A model generated the notes under the pieces. That model did no database searches. It was not told where the DNA came from and worked only from the letters and a program-made list of their open reading frames with translations. Shown here one piece after another: positions 45,253 to 55,240 of a DNA stretch of 64,000 bases (position 1 is its first letter; every line of letters starts with the position of its first letter). This DNA is from an uncultured Bacteroidota bacterium (GTDB lineage Bacteria > Bacteroidota > Bacteroidia > B-17B0 > Aurantibacillaceae): positions 1 to 64,000 of the forward strand of contig CALMVZ010000011.1 of NCBI GenBank assembly GCA_937873155.1, in the 5' to 3' direction. A program made the translations under genes and the position numbers.

Positions 45253-45463
45253 AAACAATGATCATTTGTTATTTTGCCACTATTTTAAATCAAGCTTTAT
45301 CTATTGAAAGAATTAAAATGATCGCAGTTTTCAAAAATAAACAATTTTATCATCTTTCTGATTTTATAGGAAGTTTCTAAGGGAATTTTCTCAAATAAAA
45401 ACAGTAAATTCGGTAAATTTATAGGGTGTTTTCATTCACGCGGCTTTATAAAACCTTTTGCAA

Positions 45464-46342
45464 ATGGGATCTTTTGTTTCAATAATAATACCTGCTTATA
45501 ATGCCGGGCGATTTATTGCCGAAACTATGGATTCGGTCATTAACCAAACTTATAAAGATTGGGAATTGATCATCATTAACGACGGTTCAACAGATAATAC
45601 TTTAAACATCATTGAAGCGTATTCAAAAAAAGAAGCTCGGATTTCTTTTGTCACAAAAAACAATTCCGGTGTATCCGATACAAGGAATAAAGGAATAGAT
45701 AAAGCTAAAGGTGAATTCATCGCTTTTCTCGACGCGGACGATGTGTGGTTGCCTGAAAATCTTCAGAAAAAAATTGAATATTTGAAAAAACATCCTGATG
45801 TGGATTTCGTTTTCTCTAATATGCTGCAGGCCGATAAGAATTTACAGAACCAAATTCCGGCACCGCTCGGAAAGGATAAGACTATATTTGAAGATCTTCT
45901 TTTATGGAACGGTGAAGTGATCCCCGGCCCATGCAGCAACCTGGTAGTTAGAAAAAAATGCTTGGATTCAGGAATTCGTTTCGACCCCGCTTTAACAACA
46001 ATCGCTGATCAGAATTTCACTGTGCAATTAGCTGCAAAGCATAAAGGGAAATTGATAAAAGAATTTTTATGGGTTTACAGAGTGCTTCCGGGTAGCATGA
46101 GTAAAAGCCTGGCAGTAATGGAAAAAGATTCGCTTACAACTTATAACATTTATAAACAGAAGAATTATTTCGCATCAGGTTCTTTCAGGAGAAAGTGCTT
46201 TGCAAATATGTATTTAATTGTTGGTGCGAGCTGGTGGAAGGACGGAAATGAAAAAATGAAAGGATTGTCCTTTTTGATCCGCGCTTTCTTTACATCACCA
46301 ATTCACACATCAGGTAAATTATTAAAGAAGATCTTTAATTAG
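45464..46342 (+). CDS. Glycosyltransferase family 2 protein
   Basis: The GT2 start SFVSIIIPAYNAGRFIAETMDSVINQ and the metal-binding FLDADDVW (DxD-type, about 84-91) mark an inverting GT-A enzyme. It has 292 residues from ATG 45464; a TTG at 45458 adds two residues. It probably adds a sugar to the lipid-linked repeat unit on the cytoplasmic side of the inner membrane. It is followed after 2 bases by the GT at 46345, so the two are co-transcribed. Confidence 0.92.
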   Translation: MGSFVSIIIPAYNAGRFIAETMDSVINQTYKDWELIIINDGSTDNTLNIIEAYSKKEARISFVTKNNSGVSDTRNKGIDKAKGEFIAFLDADDVWLPENLQKKIEYLKKHPDVDFVFSNMLQADKNLQNQIPAPLGKDKTIFEDLLLWNGEVIPGPCSNLVVRKKCLDSGIRFDPALTTIADQNFTVQLAAKHKGKLIKEFLWVYRVLPGSMSKSLAVMEKDSLTTYNIYKQKNYFASGSFRRKCFANMYLIVGASWWKDGNEKMKGLSFLIRAFFTSPIHTSGKLLKKIFN

Positions 46343-46344
46343 CG

Positions 46345-47559
46345 TTGAAAAGTAAACACATAATTATCTATACATTTCAAAGCCTGGAAGACCCTTTGGT
46401 AAAAGGACTTATTCTCGAATACCTGAAGAACAATAAAAGTTCGGCGCCTGAGATCGTGTTTCATTTGATCACACATGAACAAAAAGAATTTTCATTAACT
46501 CATGAAAAGGCCAAAGAAAAAGAACAAGAACTTTCCCAATTCAACATTAAATGGTATCCCATAAAATATTTAAGCGGATCCTTCCTCGTGATAAAAAAAG
46601 CAATAAATTTTTTACAAACTTTTTTTATTACGATTGGAATAAAATTCAAATATAAGCCCGTAGCCATAATGGGGTTTTTATCCATTTCAGGAGGATTCAG
46701 CTATCTGTTATCAAAGCTATTTGGCTTAAAACTTATTGTTTATTGTTATGAGCCTCACAGTGAATACATGATCGATTTCAATATTTGGAAAAGCTCCGGG
46801 TTAAAATACAGGTTATTGAAAAAATTTGAAATTCTCCAGATCAAAAAAGCAGATCATCTTGTTGTTCCCAATAACTATACTAAAGCATTAGTTCAGAAAT
46901 ACCGTTCTTCCACCAACATTTATGTTTGCCCGATCAGCATCAATACAGATACAATGGTGTATGATGAAAAAGCAAGAAATACTATAAGAAAGAAATTGAA
47001 TGCAGAAGATAAAACCATCCTTATTTATACAGGAAAATTTGGCGGCATTTACTATTCAGCAGATGAAGTAATAAAATTCTTCGCGGGTCTTTATACCTTG
47101 AACAATTCTTTTTTCTTTTATATAATTACACCGACTCCCGAAGAAGTAAAAAGGAGTGTTAGTTTGCATAATTTATCTTCTTCTGCAGTTCACGTATCGG
47201 TAACAGTTAGCTATGAAGAATTAAACCAACATATTTCAGCCGCCGATATCGGTTTTGTAGCTTTACCTTCGTATCCTTCTCAAATATACCGGACCCCGGT
47301 CAAAACAGCTATTTATTTATCATGCGGGCTTCCTTACATCGTAAATAAAAATATTGGTGAAGATGATATTGTTGCTAAAAACAAGAATGTAGGCGTTGTG
47401 ATCAACAATCTTGACGAAGACCCTGCTTCTGTAATAAAGAAGATCAACGATCTTCTTAAGGATTCACAATTACATCAACGCTGCAGAACTGAAGCAGAAA
47501 ATACAAGAAGTATAAAAGCGGCCAATGTTGTTTTAAGCAAGATTTTTTCGGAATTATAA
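46345..47559 (+). CDS. Glycosyltransferase, GT4-like
   Basis: The protein has 404 residues. The start is a TTG at 46345, 2 bases after the previous stop, because no ATG is available near the N-terminus. A donor-domain region is visible in KTILIYTGKFGGIYYSADEVI and FVALPSYPSQIYRTPVKTAIYLSCGLPYIV. A hydrophobic stretch near residues 80-130 suggests membrane association. It is part of the polysaccharide locus; its sugars are unknown. Confidence 0.82.
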   Translation: MKSKHIIIYTFQSLEDPLVKGLILEYLKNNKSSAPEIVFHLITHEQKEFSLTHEKAKEKEQELSQFNIKWYPIKYLSGSFLVIKKAINFLQTFFITIGIKFKYKPVAIMGFLSISGGFSYLLSKLFGLKLIVYCYEPHSEYMIDFNIWKSSGLKYRLLKKFEILQIKKADHLVVPNNYTKALVQKYRSSTNIYVCPISINTDTMVYDEKARNTIRKKLNAEDKTILIYTGKFGGIYYSADEVIKFFAGLYTLNNSFFFYIITPTPEEVKRSVSLHNLSSSAVHVSVTVSYEELNQHISAADIGFVALPSYPSQIYRTPVKTAIYLSCGLPYIVNKNIGEDDIVAKNKNVGVVINNLDEDPASVIKKINDLLKDSQLHQRCRTEAENTRSIKAANVVLSKIFSEL

Positions 47560-47566
47560 AATAAAC

Positions 47567-48949
47567 TTAGAGATCCCGGTAGTGCATCTTCGACCGGATA
47601 TAATCTATAATAAAAAGCGTGGACACAAAAAATGGCAGGATCGGGATCTTGAACCTTACTAATGCTCCAAAGTTAGAAGTAGTTAACCCGATCATAAAAG
47701 CAAAAAGTAAAGTAAAAGTGATACAGAAAAGCAGGATCGGATTCTTTGAGATTATTTTTATAGATCCCTTCACTTTCGTTTTATAAAGAACATAGATCGT
47801 AAAAAAGAGCAAAAAAGCATTTTCAAGTCCGGCCAAAACAAGAACAACACTTTTACTTTCCCATAAGAACGGCCTGAATAATCCTGCATTGATCGCAGGA
47901 AAGAATAAAGGAAGAATGCCTGTCGCGCTTGTTCCGTCAAAATCACCAATGTCAAAACTCGATCCTCCGTAATAATCCTGTTTAAGATCATGATTGGTCA
48001 CTGACGCTGTTTCCAAAGCTTTATCTACTGAGAATTTTGACATACTTCCACTTAAGCTTCCTAAAACATAATAGGATAAAAAACTAACGCCAAAGATCAT
48101 CAATGGAAATAAGAAGAAAGTTACGAATGGGCTTTTGATCCGTTGCAATTTTTCATAGAAGATCCATAATAATCCTCCGGGGAATAATACAAGGAAAATG
48201 TACGGCTTGATACTTAAGATCAGCCATGAACTCACTAATAATAGAACGACGATAACCGTCTTTCTTTTTTTCAGAATGAAAAACTCATGCGCACAATACA
48301 CAAAAAGCGCTGTTGCCGTTAACGTATAAGTATCTTTCGATACGCCTCCACCCCAAAATAAAGGTGATGGAAAATATAAAATAGCCCATGCGAGTTTGTT
48401 CTCGATCTCAGGCGCATATTGCCTGAAGGTTAAAAATAATTTCCACAAGCCATAATAGGCAGTACAGGAGATCAATAATGAGGTCATATAATAACTCTTT
48501 CCCGTGATTATTGTGAAAACACTTGTCAGTTTAATTACCATGAACGTATGTGAATCGTAGAACATGTAGCTGTAAGGATAACCTGTTTTATCACTGAATA
48601 AGGAACGGATCTCAACTGTAGGAGTAGAAAAAACAACTTCGAAATATTTAGAAGGTGATTGATAGAATAAGTTCGCAAGCGCGTTGGTAGATTCGAAATA
48701 GGCGATAGTATCTCCATAACCGTAATAAAAAAGATAGATGGTACAGAAGAACAAAGTACCGAAGATCTTTGCCCCCAAACCGGTCATGTAGTAATTGTAA
48801 GCCGGATCTTTTATTGCTTTTTTATTCTTATACAGAAATGCCACAAAAAGAAAGATCATGGCAATTACCAAAGTTCCGAAAATATCAAGCCACTCGACTT
48901 TGACGAACTGGTCGTACTCCCACTCATCCCTGGCAATTAATTCTTCCAT
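47567..48949 (-). CDS. Polytopic membrane protein, candidate Wzy-like polymerase
   Basis: This 460-residue protein has about ten transmembrane segments and a large periplasmic-looking loop near residues 305-350 (SMSKFSVDKALETASVTNHD). I recognise no definite family. In a locus with a Wzx flippase and many glycosyltransferases, an otherwise unassigned polytopic protein with a long loop is a reasonable O-antigen polymerase candidate. A glycosyltransferase of the GT-C/EpsG type is the main alternative. It lies on the strand opposite its neighbours. Confidence 0.6.
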   Translation of the reverse strand: MEELIARDEWEYDQFVKVEWLDIFGTLVIAMIFLFVAFLYKNKKAIKDPAYNYYMTGLGAKIFGTLFFCTIYLFYYGYGDTIAYFESTNALANLFYQSPSKYFEVVFSTPTVEIRSLFSDKTGYPYSYMFYDSHTFMVIKLTSVFTIITGKSYYMTSLLISCTAYYGLWKLFLTFRQYAPEIENKLAWAILYFPSPLFWGGGVSKDTYTLTATALFVYCAHEFFILKKRKTVIVVLLLVSSWLILSIKPYIFLVLFPGGLLWIFYEKLQRIKSPFVTFFLFPLMIFGVSFLSYYVLGSLSGSMSKFSVDKALETASVTNHDLKQDYYGGSSFDIGDFDGTSATGILPLFFPAINAGLFRPFLWESKSVVLVLAGLENAFLLFFTIYVLYKTKVKGSIKIISKNPILLFCITFTLLFAFMIGLTTSNFGALVRFKIPILPFFVSTLFIIDYIRSKMHYRDL

Positions 48950-48995
48950 TGTGGCTTAAACTTATTATTGTAAATTTACACATAATTCGCCTGCG

Positions 48996-49862
48996 ATGAA
49001 CCTTAATAATTGTATAATCTGTAACAGTACCCGTTTGAAAACTTTGCCGGCTTACAGCAGAGCTTTTCTTGTAAAATGTGAGGACTGTGGTATTGTTTTT
49101 TGCAGGAAAGATCCAAGTAGCGAAGAGCTGACGGCACATTATACCAATTATCCCCGTTACCAGAATTTATCTTCCATCACTGAAAAACGCTATAACGAAT
49201 TACTCGATAAGTTTGAACCCTTCCGGAAAACTAATAACCTCATCGATCTTGGATGCAGTAATGGTTTATTCCTGGAGTGTGCGAAAAAAAGAGGATGGAA
49301 TGTTTATGGAACAGAATATGCAGAAGAATGTATTGACTATTGCGCAAAAAGAAATATAACAGTTTTTAAATCTGATAAATTACCTGAGGAATTCTTTAAA
49401 TTGCAATTTGATGTTGTGACAAGTTTTGAAGTGATAGAACACATTAATACACCAATAGCGGAAATGGAGTTCATCAAAAAAATTCTCAGGAAAAGCGGAG
49501 CGTTTTACGTGACCACTCCGAATTTCAATGCAATAAGCCGTTTGCTTTTAAAAGAGAAATGGAATGTGATAGAATATCCTGAACATTTATCTTACTACAC
49601 TCCCAAAACTTTAAATGGCCTGATGAAAAAGTTCGGGTTTAAAAAAGAATTCCTTGTAACAACCGGTATTAGCTTATCTCGTTTTAATCAAAGTCGAGGA
49701 AAGGAGGATGTGAACCGCACCCTGAATGATAATGTGGATGAGAACCTGAGAAAGAGCATTGAAAAGAATTTCCTTCTGCTATGGGCCAAACACACCACTA
49801 ATTTTTTCCTGGATGGGTTCAAAATAGGTGATGCCATGAAAGGACTTTACATAAATTCATAA
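48996..49862 (+). CDS. Class I SAM methyltransferase with N-terminal zinc-binding motif
   Basis: At 288 residues it begins CIICNSTRLKTL...CEDCGIVFC, a four-cysteine zinc site, and has SAM motif LIDLGCSNGLFLEC and VVTSFEVIEHINTP. It is of the same broad type as the gene at 43477. It probably methylates a sugar of the glycan. It is divergent from the membrane protein at 47567 with a 46-base gap. Confidence 0.85.
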   Translation: MNLNNCIICNSTRLKTLPAYSRAFLVKCEDCGIVFCRKDPSSEELTAHYTNYPRYQNLSSITEKRYNELLDKFEPFRKTNNLIDLGCSNGLFLECAKKRGWNVYGTEYAEECIDYCAKRNITVFKSDKLPEEFFKLQFDVVTSFEVIEHINTPIAEMEFIKKILRKSGAFYVTTPNFNAISRLLLKEKWNVIEYPEHLSYYTPKTLNGLMKKFGFKKEFLVTTGISLSRFNQSRGKEDVNRTLNDNVDENLRKSIEKNFLLLWAKHTTNFFLDGFKIGDAMKGLYINS

Positions 49863-49957
49863 AACTTTCAAAATAGTTTAAGGTCAGAGAGTTAAAATTC
49901 CCTTAAAACTCGTTTTACATAACATTTTTTCAGTCTTAAATTGCTATTTTTAGGTGG

Positions 49958-51001
49958 ATGAAAAAGCGGGAAAGCATAATTGTTACTGGTGGCGCGGGTT
50001 ACATAGGATCACATACGATCATAGAATTACTTCAACAAACCAATTACGATATTATTTCGATCGACAACTATTCGAATTCACACGAAAGCGCGAATGCAAA
50101 TATTGAAAAGATCACAGGCAAAAAGATCAATTTCTTCAATGTGGATCTTTGCGATAAAGATTCACTCAACACGCAATTAAAAGATGTGAAGGATGTGGCA
50201 GGCGTTATTCACTTCGCTGCTTTCAAATCTGTTCCTGAAAGTGTTGCTGATCCGTTACTTTATTATCACAACAATATTGAAAGCCTTGTGAATATTCTTG
50301 ATCTGTGTAAACAAAAGAATATTACGAATTTTATTTTTTCTTCGTCTTGTTCAGTGTATGGTAACATCAATGATCTTCCCGTAACCGAAGACAGTGTATT
50401 AGGAAAAGCCGAATCGCCATATGCTTATACAAAGCAGGTTGGTGAACAAATGGTAAGTGCTTTTACAAAAACCATCAAAGGGTTTAACGCTGTAACGTTA
50501 CGTTATTTTAATCCTGTTGGCGCACATATAAGCGCACAGATCGGGGAATTACCAATAGGGCCTCCAACCAGTTTAGTTCCTATTATCACCCGAACTGCAA
50601 TCGGGATCATTCCAAAAATGTCTGTTCATGGTAATGATTATTCTACGCGTGACGGATCTTGCGTTCGTGACTATATTCATGTTAGCGATATTGCGGATGC
50701 CCATATAAAAGCATTACAATATGTGGTCGAAGGCAAAAATAAAAATCCGCTTTTCTTATTTAATTTAGGAACAGGCAAAGGTGTGACTGTTCTGGAGGCA
50801 ATAAACTCTTTCGAAAAAGTATCAGGCTTAAAATTAAATTACGAGATAGGCCCGCGCCGCGGGGGGGATGTGGAAGCTATTTACGCCAATAATTCTTTAG
50901 CAAAACAGGAGCTGAACTGGGAACCCAAATATACTATTGACGAAATGATGTTAAGTGCATGGAAATGGCAGGAATATCTTTCGAAACTAACTACAAATTA
51001 A
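49958..51001 (+). CDS. galE: UDP-glucose 4-epimerase, second copy
   Basis: The 347-residue protein shows GGAGYIGSHT, SIDNYSNS, FSSSCSVYG, ESPYAYTKQVGEQMV (Tyr, Lys) and YFNPVGAH, the GalE signatures. It shares its whole layout with the gene at 38144 but is a distinct paralogue. It makes UDP-galactose or UDP-GalNAc for the surface glycan or central use. The gene is the last epimerase of the glycan locus, and the AAA protein follows after 10 bases. Confidence 0.9.
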   Translation: MKKRESIIVTGGAGYIGSHTIIELLQQTNYDIISIDNYSNSHESANANIEKITGKKINFFNVDLCDKDSLNTQLKDVKDVAGVIHFAAFKSVPESVADPLLYYHNNIESLVNILDLCKQKNITNFIFSSSCSVYGNINDLPVTEDSVLGKAESPYAYTKQVGEQMVSAFTKTIKGFNAVTLRYFNPVGAHISAQIGELPIGPPTSLVPIITRTAIGIIPKMSVHGNDYSTRDGSCVRDYIHVSDIADAHIKALQYVVEGKNKNPLFLFNLGTGKGVTVLEAINSFEKVSGLKLNYEIGPRRGGDVEAIYANNSLAKQELNWEPKYTIDEMMLSAWKWQEYLSKLTTN

Positions 51002-51011
51002 AATAACAAGC

Positions 51012-53639
51012 ATGGAAAAACGTTTCAAATTTAAAAGTCTTTCGGTGTACTCTTCTGATGAATGGATGGCGAATTCGACCAAACGCTACCGCACTGTATT
51101 TGATAAAGCAGAAACAACTTACATACGTTGTGAATTAGCGTTGTACAATAAATTATTTGATGAAGAAGATTGGGCAACAAAAGTAACGATCCGTTGCGAA
51201 AAAGTTATTCCCGGTAACAATGAAAAAATTTGTGAACTGGAGGCTGACCTTAAAGTAAATAAAGATGAAAATATTGCGTACATCCGCGACGGTTGGGGAA
51301 ATGCAACACCCGGTATTTTCTGGAAAAAAGGAACCTATAAATGGATGGCTATAATTGAAGGTGTTACTGTTGGTGAAACCCAATTCCATATTGAGGATGT
51401 TGGCTTGGTTACTGCAAACAGCAATCCATACTTCAGTATTGAATACGTAAAGTTATACCCTGGGGATATTGACGGATGGCAGCAGCGTCACCGCAAATAT
51501 TTAAAAAAATTCAATAAGGCCACAACACAATACATCTGGGCTGAGATAAAAATAAAAGTAAACACAAATTCAGATTTCAATTACGAATTCTTTTTGAATT
51601 ATATTGATGATGCAGGACAACCAAAAGCCCATCAAAGCAAAACCGGTTATACCGATAGTAATAAGAAAGATTACACCTACACATTTGATCTTGGATGGGG
51701 GCATAACAACGCAGGATCATGGAAAGACGATCAGTATACATTGGAGATCGTATTCATGGATGTTCTGATCGGTGGTGTGACCTTCCAATGCGGGGACGCT
51801 GAAGAAGAAGGAACACTTGAACTGATCACTTCTATCCAGCAGGCTATTTCTTCCACAACAAGCCATTCTAATGCAACCTCAACAGCTGCTCCGGAAAAAA
51901 ACCTGGAAGAATTGTTAGATGAAGTAAAAGCATTGATAGGTTTGGAAAATGTAAAGAAAAGCATCAATGAAAATATCACGTATTTAAAATTCAACCAGCT
52001 CCGTAAAGAAAAAGGCTTTGATGATAACAATAAGGTCGCCCTTCATTCCGTATTCACAGGAAATCCGGGAACAGGTAAGACCACTATTGTAAAAATGCTT
52101 GGCAAGATCTATAACCGAATGGGGTTGCTTACTAAAGGACATGTCCTTGAAGTAGACCGCTCTATTTTAGTTGGTGAATACATAGGTCAAACAGCTCCAA
52201 AAGTTAAAAAGGCGATTGAAGATGCACGTGGCGGGATCTTATTTATTGATGAAGCGTATTCTTTATCAAGAGCAGGTGAAGACAGTAAAGATTTCGGAAA
52301 GGAAGTGATCGAGATCCTTCTTAAAGAGATGAGTGATGGTCCCGGAGATATTGCTATTATCGTAGCGGGCTATCCTAAAGAGATGAATACTTTTATTGAA
52401 AGTAATCCGGGATTGAAATCCCGTTTCTCTGAATATTTCCATTTCGAGGATTATTTACCTGAAGAATTGCATCAGATCGCTGTATTCGCTGCCGCTAATA
52501 AACAAGTTACTATTGCTCCGGATGCAGATGTGTTTTTAAAAGAACAATTAACTGACGCATACCGTAAACGCGATAAATCATTTGGTAATGCACGTTTCGT
52601 TCATGGATTGATCGAAGAAGCTAAACAGAATATGGGCGTCCGTATCATGAAATCAGGTAATCTTGAAGCGATAACAAAAGAAGACCTTTCCATTATCACT
52701 TTAGCTGATTTCAAGCAAGTGTTCTCAGCCGGCGAGCGCAAAAAATTAAACCTCAACGTCAATGATAAAGATCTTCAGTTAGCGCTTGCTGAGTTGAATG
52801 AATTGACCGGTATGGATAATATCAAGAATGATCTTAATGAATTAGTAAAATTAATTAAGTTCTATAATGAGATAGGTAAAGATGTTGTGAATAAATTCTC
52901 TTTGCACTCTGTTTTCACAGGAAATCCGGGTACAGGAAAAACAACTTTAGCAAGAACTATCGCGAAAGTTTACAAAGCATTAGGCTTGTTGGAGCGCGGA
53001 CATATTGTAGAAGTTGACCGTGAAGGTTTAATTGCGGGATACGTTGGACAAACTGCGATCAAAACCCAGGAGAAGATCGATGCTGCAATGGGCGGTATCT
53101 TATTCATTGATGAAGCTTATGCTTTGGCAGAAGGCGGAGGCCAGCACGATTTTGGGAAGGAGGCTATAGAAGTTATTTTAAAACGCATGGAAGATCAGCG
53201 TGGCAAATTCGGTGTTATTGTTGCGGGGTATCCTGATAACATGCATAAGTTCATTGAGATGAACCCCGGATTAAAATCACGCTTTGATAAAACGTTCCAT
53301 TTTTACGATTATAATGCAGAGCAATTATTAGTTATTGCAGATGTGTTGTTAAAGAAAGAAGGCTTAACAATGAGCCCTGAAGCAAAAGAACATTTAAATA
53401 AATACTTTAGTGCTTTACATGAAAAACGCGATAAGTTCTTTGGAAATGCCCGTACAGTGAGACAAACCGTTGGCGAAGTAGTCATGAAGCAAAACCTAAG
53501 ATTAGCTTCTGTGCCAACAGCACAACGTACTTCTGAAGCATTGGCCACACTAACTATTGATGATGTGAAACATTTGCATATTGACGAAGGCAAAGTTCAG
53601 CAAGGGCTTGGCTTCCGTTTCGGAGGGACATCCGCTTAA
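51012..53639 (+). CDS. Double CbxX/CfxQ-type AAA+ ATPase with two N-terminal beta-rich modules
   Basis: This 875-residue protein has two AAA+ modules of the CbxX/CfxQ (SpoVK-like) family: Walker A GNPGTGKTT at 350-358 and 637-645, and Walker B ILFIDEAY at 409-416 and 696-703. Both are intact. Before them, residues 1-130 and 138-262 look like two copies of one beta module (each with a GWG or GWGHN turn, a Trp and a KGTYKW/DDQYTLE strand). A low-complexity linker (275-295) precedes the ATPases. CbxX proteins remodel or activate partners such as Rubisco or act in secretion (EccA). The target here is unknown. It could be a surface-glycan or envelope remodeller by location only. Confidence 0.87.
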   Translation: MEKRFKFKSLSVYSSDEWMANSTKRYRTVFDKAETTYIRCELALYNKLFDEEDWATKVTIRCEKVIPGNNEKICELEADLKVNKDENIAYIRDGWGNATPGIFWKKGTYKWMAIIEGVTVGETQFHIEDVGLVTANSNPYFSIEYVKLYPGDIDGWQQRHRKYLKKFNKATTQYIWAEIKIKVNTNSDFNYEFFLNYIDDAGQPKAHQSKTGYTDSNKKDYTYTFDLGWGHNNAGSWKDDQYTLEIVFMDVLIGGVTFQCGDAEEEGTLELITSIQQAISSTTSHSNATSTAAPEKNLEELLDEVKALIGLENVKKSINENITYLKFNQLRKEKGFDDNNKVALHSVFTGNPGTGKTTIVKMLGKIYNRMGLLTKGHVLEVDRSILVGEYIGQTAPKVKKAIEDARGGILFIDEAYSLSRAGEDSKDFGKEVIEILLKEMSDGPGDIAIIVAGYPKEMNTFIESNPGLKSRFSEYFHFEDYLPEELHQIAVFAAANKQVTIAPDADVFLKEQLTDAYRKRDKSFGNARFVHGLIEEAKQNMGVRIMKSGNLEAITKEDLSIITLADFKQVFSAGERKKLNLNVNDKDLQLALAELNELTGMDNIKNDLNELVKLIKFYNEIGKDVVNKFSLHSVFTGNPGTGKTTLARTIAKVYKALGLLERGHIVEVDREGLIAGYVGQTAIKTQEKIDAAMGGILFIDEAYALAEGGGQHDFGKEAIEVILKRMEDQRGKFGVIVAGYPDNMHKFIEMNPGLKSRFDKTFHFYDYNAEQLLVIADVLLKKEGLTMSPEAKEHLNKYFSALHEKRDKFFGNARTVRQTVGEVVMKQNLRLASVPTAQRTSEALATLTIDDVKHLHIDEGKVQQGLGFRFGGTSA

Positions 53640-53653
53640 AAATTCAAGAATAA

Positions 53654-53692
53654 AAAAACCCTGAAGCAGAACAAGTACGCTTCAGGGTTTTT
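53654..53692. terminator. Bidirectional intrinsic terminator
   Basis: AAAAACCCTGAAGC and GCTTCAGGGTTTTT form a perfect stem with A- and T-runs at both ends. It serves the AAA gene and the convergent envelope protein gene at 53716. Confidence 0.88.
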
Positions 53693-53715
53693 ATTTTATA
53701 TAATATAAGTTTAGA

Positions 53716-54381
53716 TTATTTTCCGCCTTCTTTTTTAAGGTCGTCTAATTTTTTCTCAGTATATCCTTCTGTAGTTACTACAAACTTAGAATCAGGAACT
53801 TTCTCAAAAGAAACTTCTTTAGCGGTCATCTTAATGTTCATTGGCCCTTGCTTGATAGCAAATTCCATTGGCATTCCCTTTAAGCCCTTGAACATCTCTC
53901 CCCCTTTTCTGCTGCCACCGCCCTGCGAAACATAAGGAACTTTCTCCGTATACCACACATCAGTTTTTATATCACCGTCCTTTGGTGTTGTATTTGTAAC
54001 TACGGCTTTTTTACATTCGTAACCGGCAATCGTTTTTGTTTCATTCAGATATTCGATACGCGGTTCTTTATCTTTACTTACTTCAGCATTCTTGTCTAAT
54101 TCAGCTTTGCTGGTACGGGTAAAGAATTTTGTTCCCATTTGATCCATCAGGAATAACTGTCCGTTATCGTCGTTCAGGATCTTATAAGAATACATCATAC
54201 TGTTCATTTCGGTATAAGTTTTCTTATCCTTAAAGAATATCTTTGTTTCCATGTCGCCCATCATTGCTGCTTGCTCCGGCGGTAAACCCTCCATGGTCAT
54301 AACATAGGTTACTGAGCCTTCCTTTTGCGCGTAGGTAAAAGCACAACATAAAATGGCAACTGCTGTAAGTAATTTTTTCAT
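53716..54381 (-). CDS. Secreted DUF4412/GLPGLI-like envelope protein
   Basis: The 221-residue protein has a signal peptide (MKKLLTAVAILCCAFTYAQ). The body resembles DUF4412-type proteins: KEGSVTYVMTMEG, then ETKTIAGYECKKAVVTN and a beta strand TDVWYTEKVPYV, a LolA-like pattern. Function is unknown; periplasmic or outer-membrane location is likely. It is the first of three related minus-strand genes, which share the motif AGYxCKK. Confidence 0.75.
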   Translation of the reverse strand: MKKLLTAVAILCCAFTYAQKEGSVTYVMTMEGLPPEQAAMMGDMETKIFFKDKKTYTEMNSMMYSYKILNDDNGQLFLMDQMGTKFFTRTSKAELDKNAEVSKDKEPRIEYLNETKTIAGYECKKAVVTNTTPKDGDIKTDVWYTEKVPYVSQGGGSRKGGEMFKGLKGMPMEFAIKQGPMNIKMTAKEVSFEKVPDSKFVVTTEGYTEKKLDDLKKEGGK

Positions 54382-54508
54382 GTTCTTTTTGTTTTAAATA
54401 ATGAAGCGTGCTTTGCTTTCATTGGTTAGTGGTTTATTTGATTCAATTCCTGTGCCAAATTACATCATTTTCCCTGTTAAAATTTGTAAAATACACCAAC
54501 GGTCCTAA

Positions 54509-55198
54509 TTACTGAAGACCGTCAAAAAACTTCTTCATTTCTTCCTGGCTCACAATTTTATAATAAGCCGGAACTTCAAAACTATTATCAGCTACATCGG
54601 CTTTTTTCACACTTTTTGCCGTGAATTGCATTTCCATTCCCATTTTACGTAAACGGTATTGCATCAGCATTCCTTTTACACCTGCATAAGGGCTTAAAGC
54701 GTTCACTTTTTCCATTCCCATATCTTTAGTGTAATAAGCATCAAAAATAACTGAAGGATCATTTACCATCGTAACTTTTATCTTATTGCATTTATACCCT
54801 GCAATTTCTTTCGTTTCTCCGGTTTCCTCAATTTTTAATTTATAATTCTCGTTCTCTTTTCTAATTGCATTCTCGTCTTCAATGCAGGCTTGTTTCACAT
54901 CCATGAACTTAACCATTTGTGTTAGGGACTTAGTGGTCAAATCACAAATGAACATGGTATTGAACATGCCCATCGTACTCATCTCAATAACAAACTTATC
55001 TTTTTTAAATTTTAAAGTTGCTGAACTCGGAGCAAGACCGGCAAGAGGATGACTATCATCTACTACTTTTGAATCATATTCAATTATTCCTTCATCAATA
55101 ACTTTATCATTACTAGTGCCGCAGGATGAACAACCCACAGCCATAATGCCCGCAAAAAGCAGATAAGTTATTTTTAGTATTAAGCGATTGATAGTCAA
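54509..55198 (-). CDS. DUF4412-like lipoprotein, paralogue of the gene at 55279
   Basis: This is a 229-residue protein with a lipobox (MAVGC, Cys23). The start is a TTG, because the only in-frame ATG near the N-terminus falls inside the signal region. The body shares GIIEYD, AGYKCNKIKVTMVNDP and SPYAGVKGMLMQYRLRKMGMEMQFTAKSV with the gene at 55279, almost unchanged. It is a LolA-like envelope lipoprotein with no known function. A palindrome with a TATATTTG element lies 45 bases upstream. Confidence 0.75.
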   Translation of the reverse strand: MTINRLILKITYLLFAGIMAVGCSSCGTSNDKVIDEGIIEYDSKVVDDSHPLAGLAPSSATLKFKKDKFVIEMSTMGMFNTMFICDLTTKSLTQMVKFMDVKQACIEDENAIRKENENYKLKIEETGETKEIAGYKCNKIKVTMVNDPSVIFDAYYTKDMGMEKVNALSPYAGVKGMLMQYRLRKMGMEMQFTAKSVKKADVADNSFEVPAYYKIVSQEEMKKFFDGLQ

Positions 55199-55240
55199 GA
55201 GTAAAACAAAGGCTTAAAATAAAAAAATATTACGCACAAA

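Noticed and set aside
45259-45463. Intergenic gap between the FkbM and GT2 genes
   Set aside because: About 200 bases of AT-rich sequence without a supported gene, hairpin or clear promoter; nothing to report.
27944-51001. The glycan locus as a recently acquired island with mobile ends
   Set aside because: No integrase, transposase, tRNA or flanking direct repeat was found; base composition looks like the neighbours by eye.
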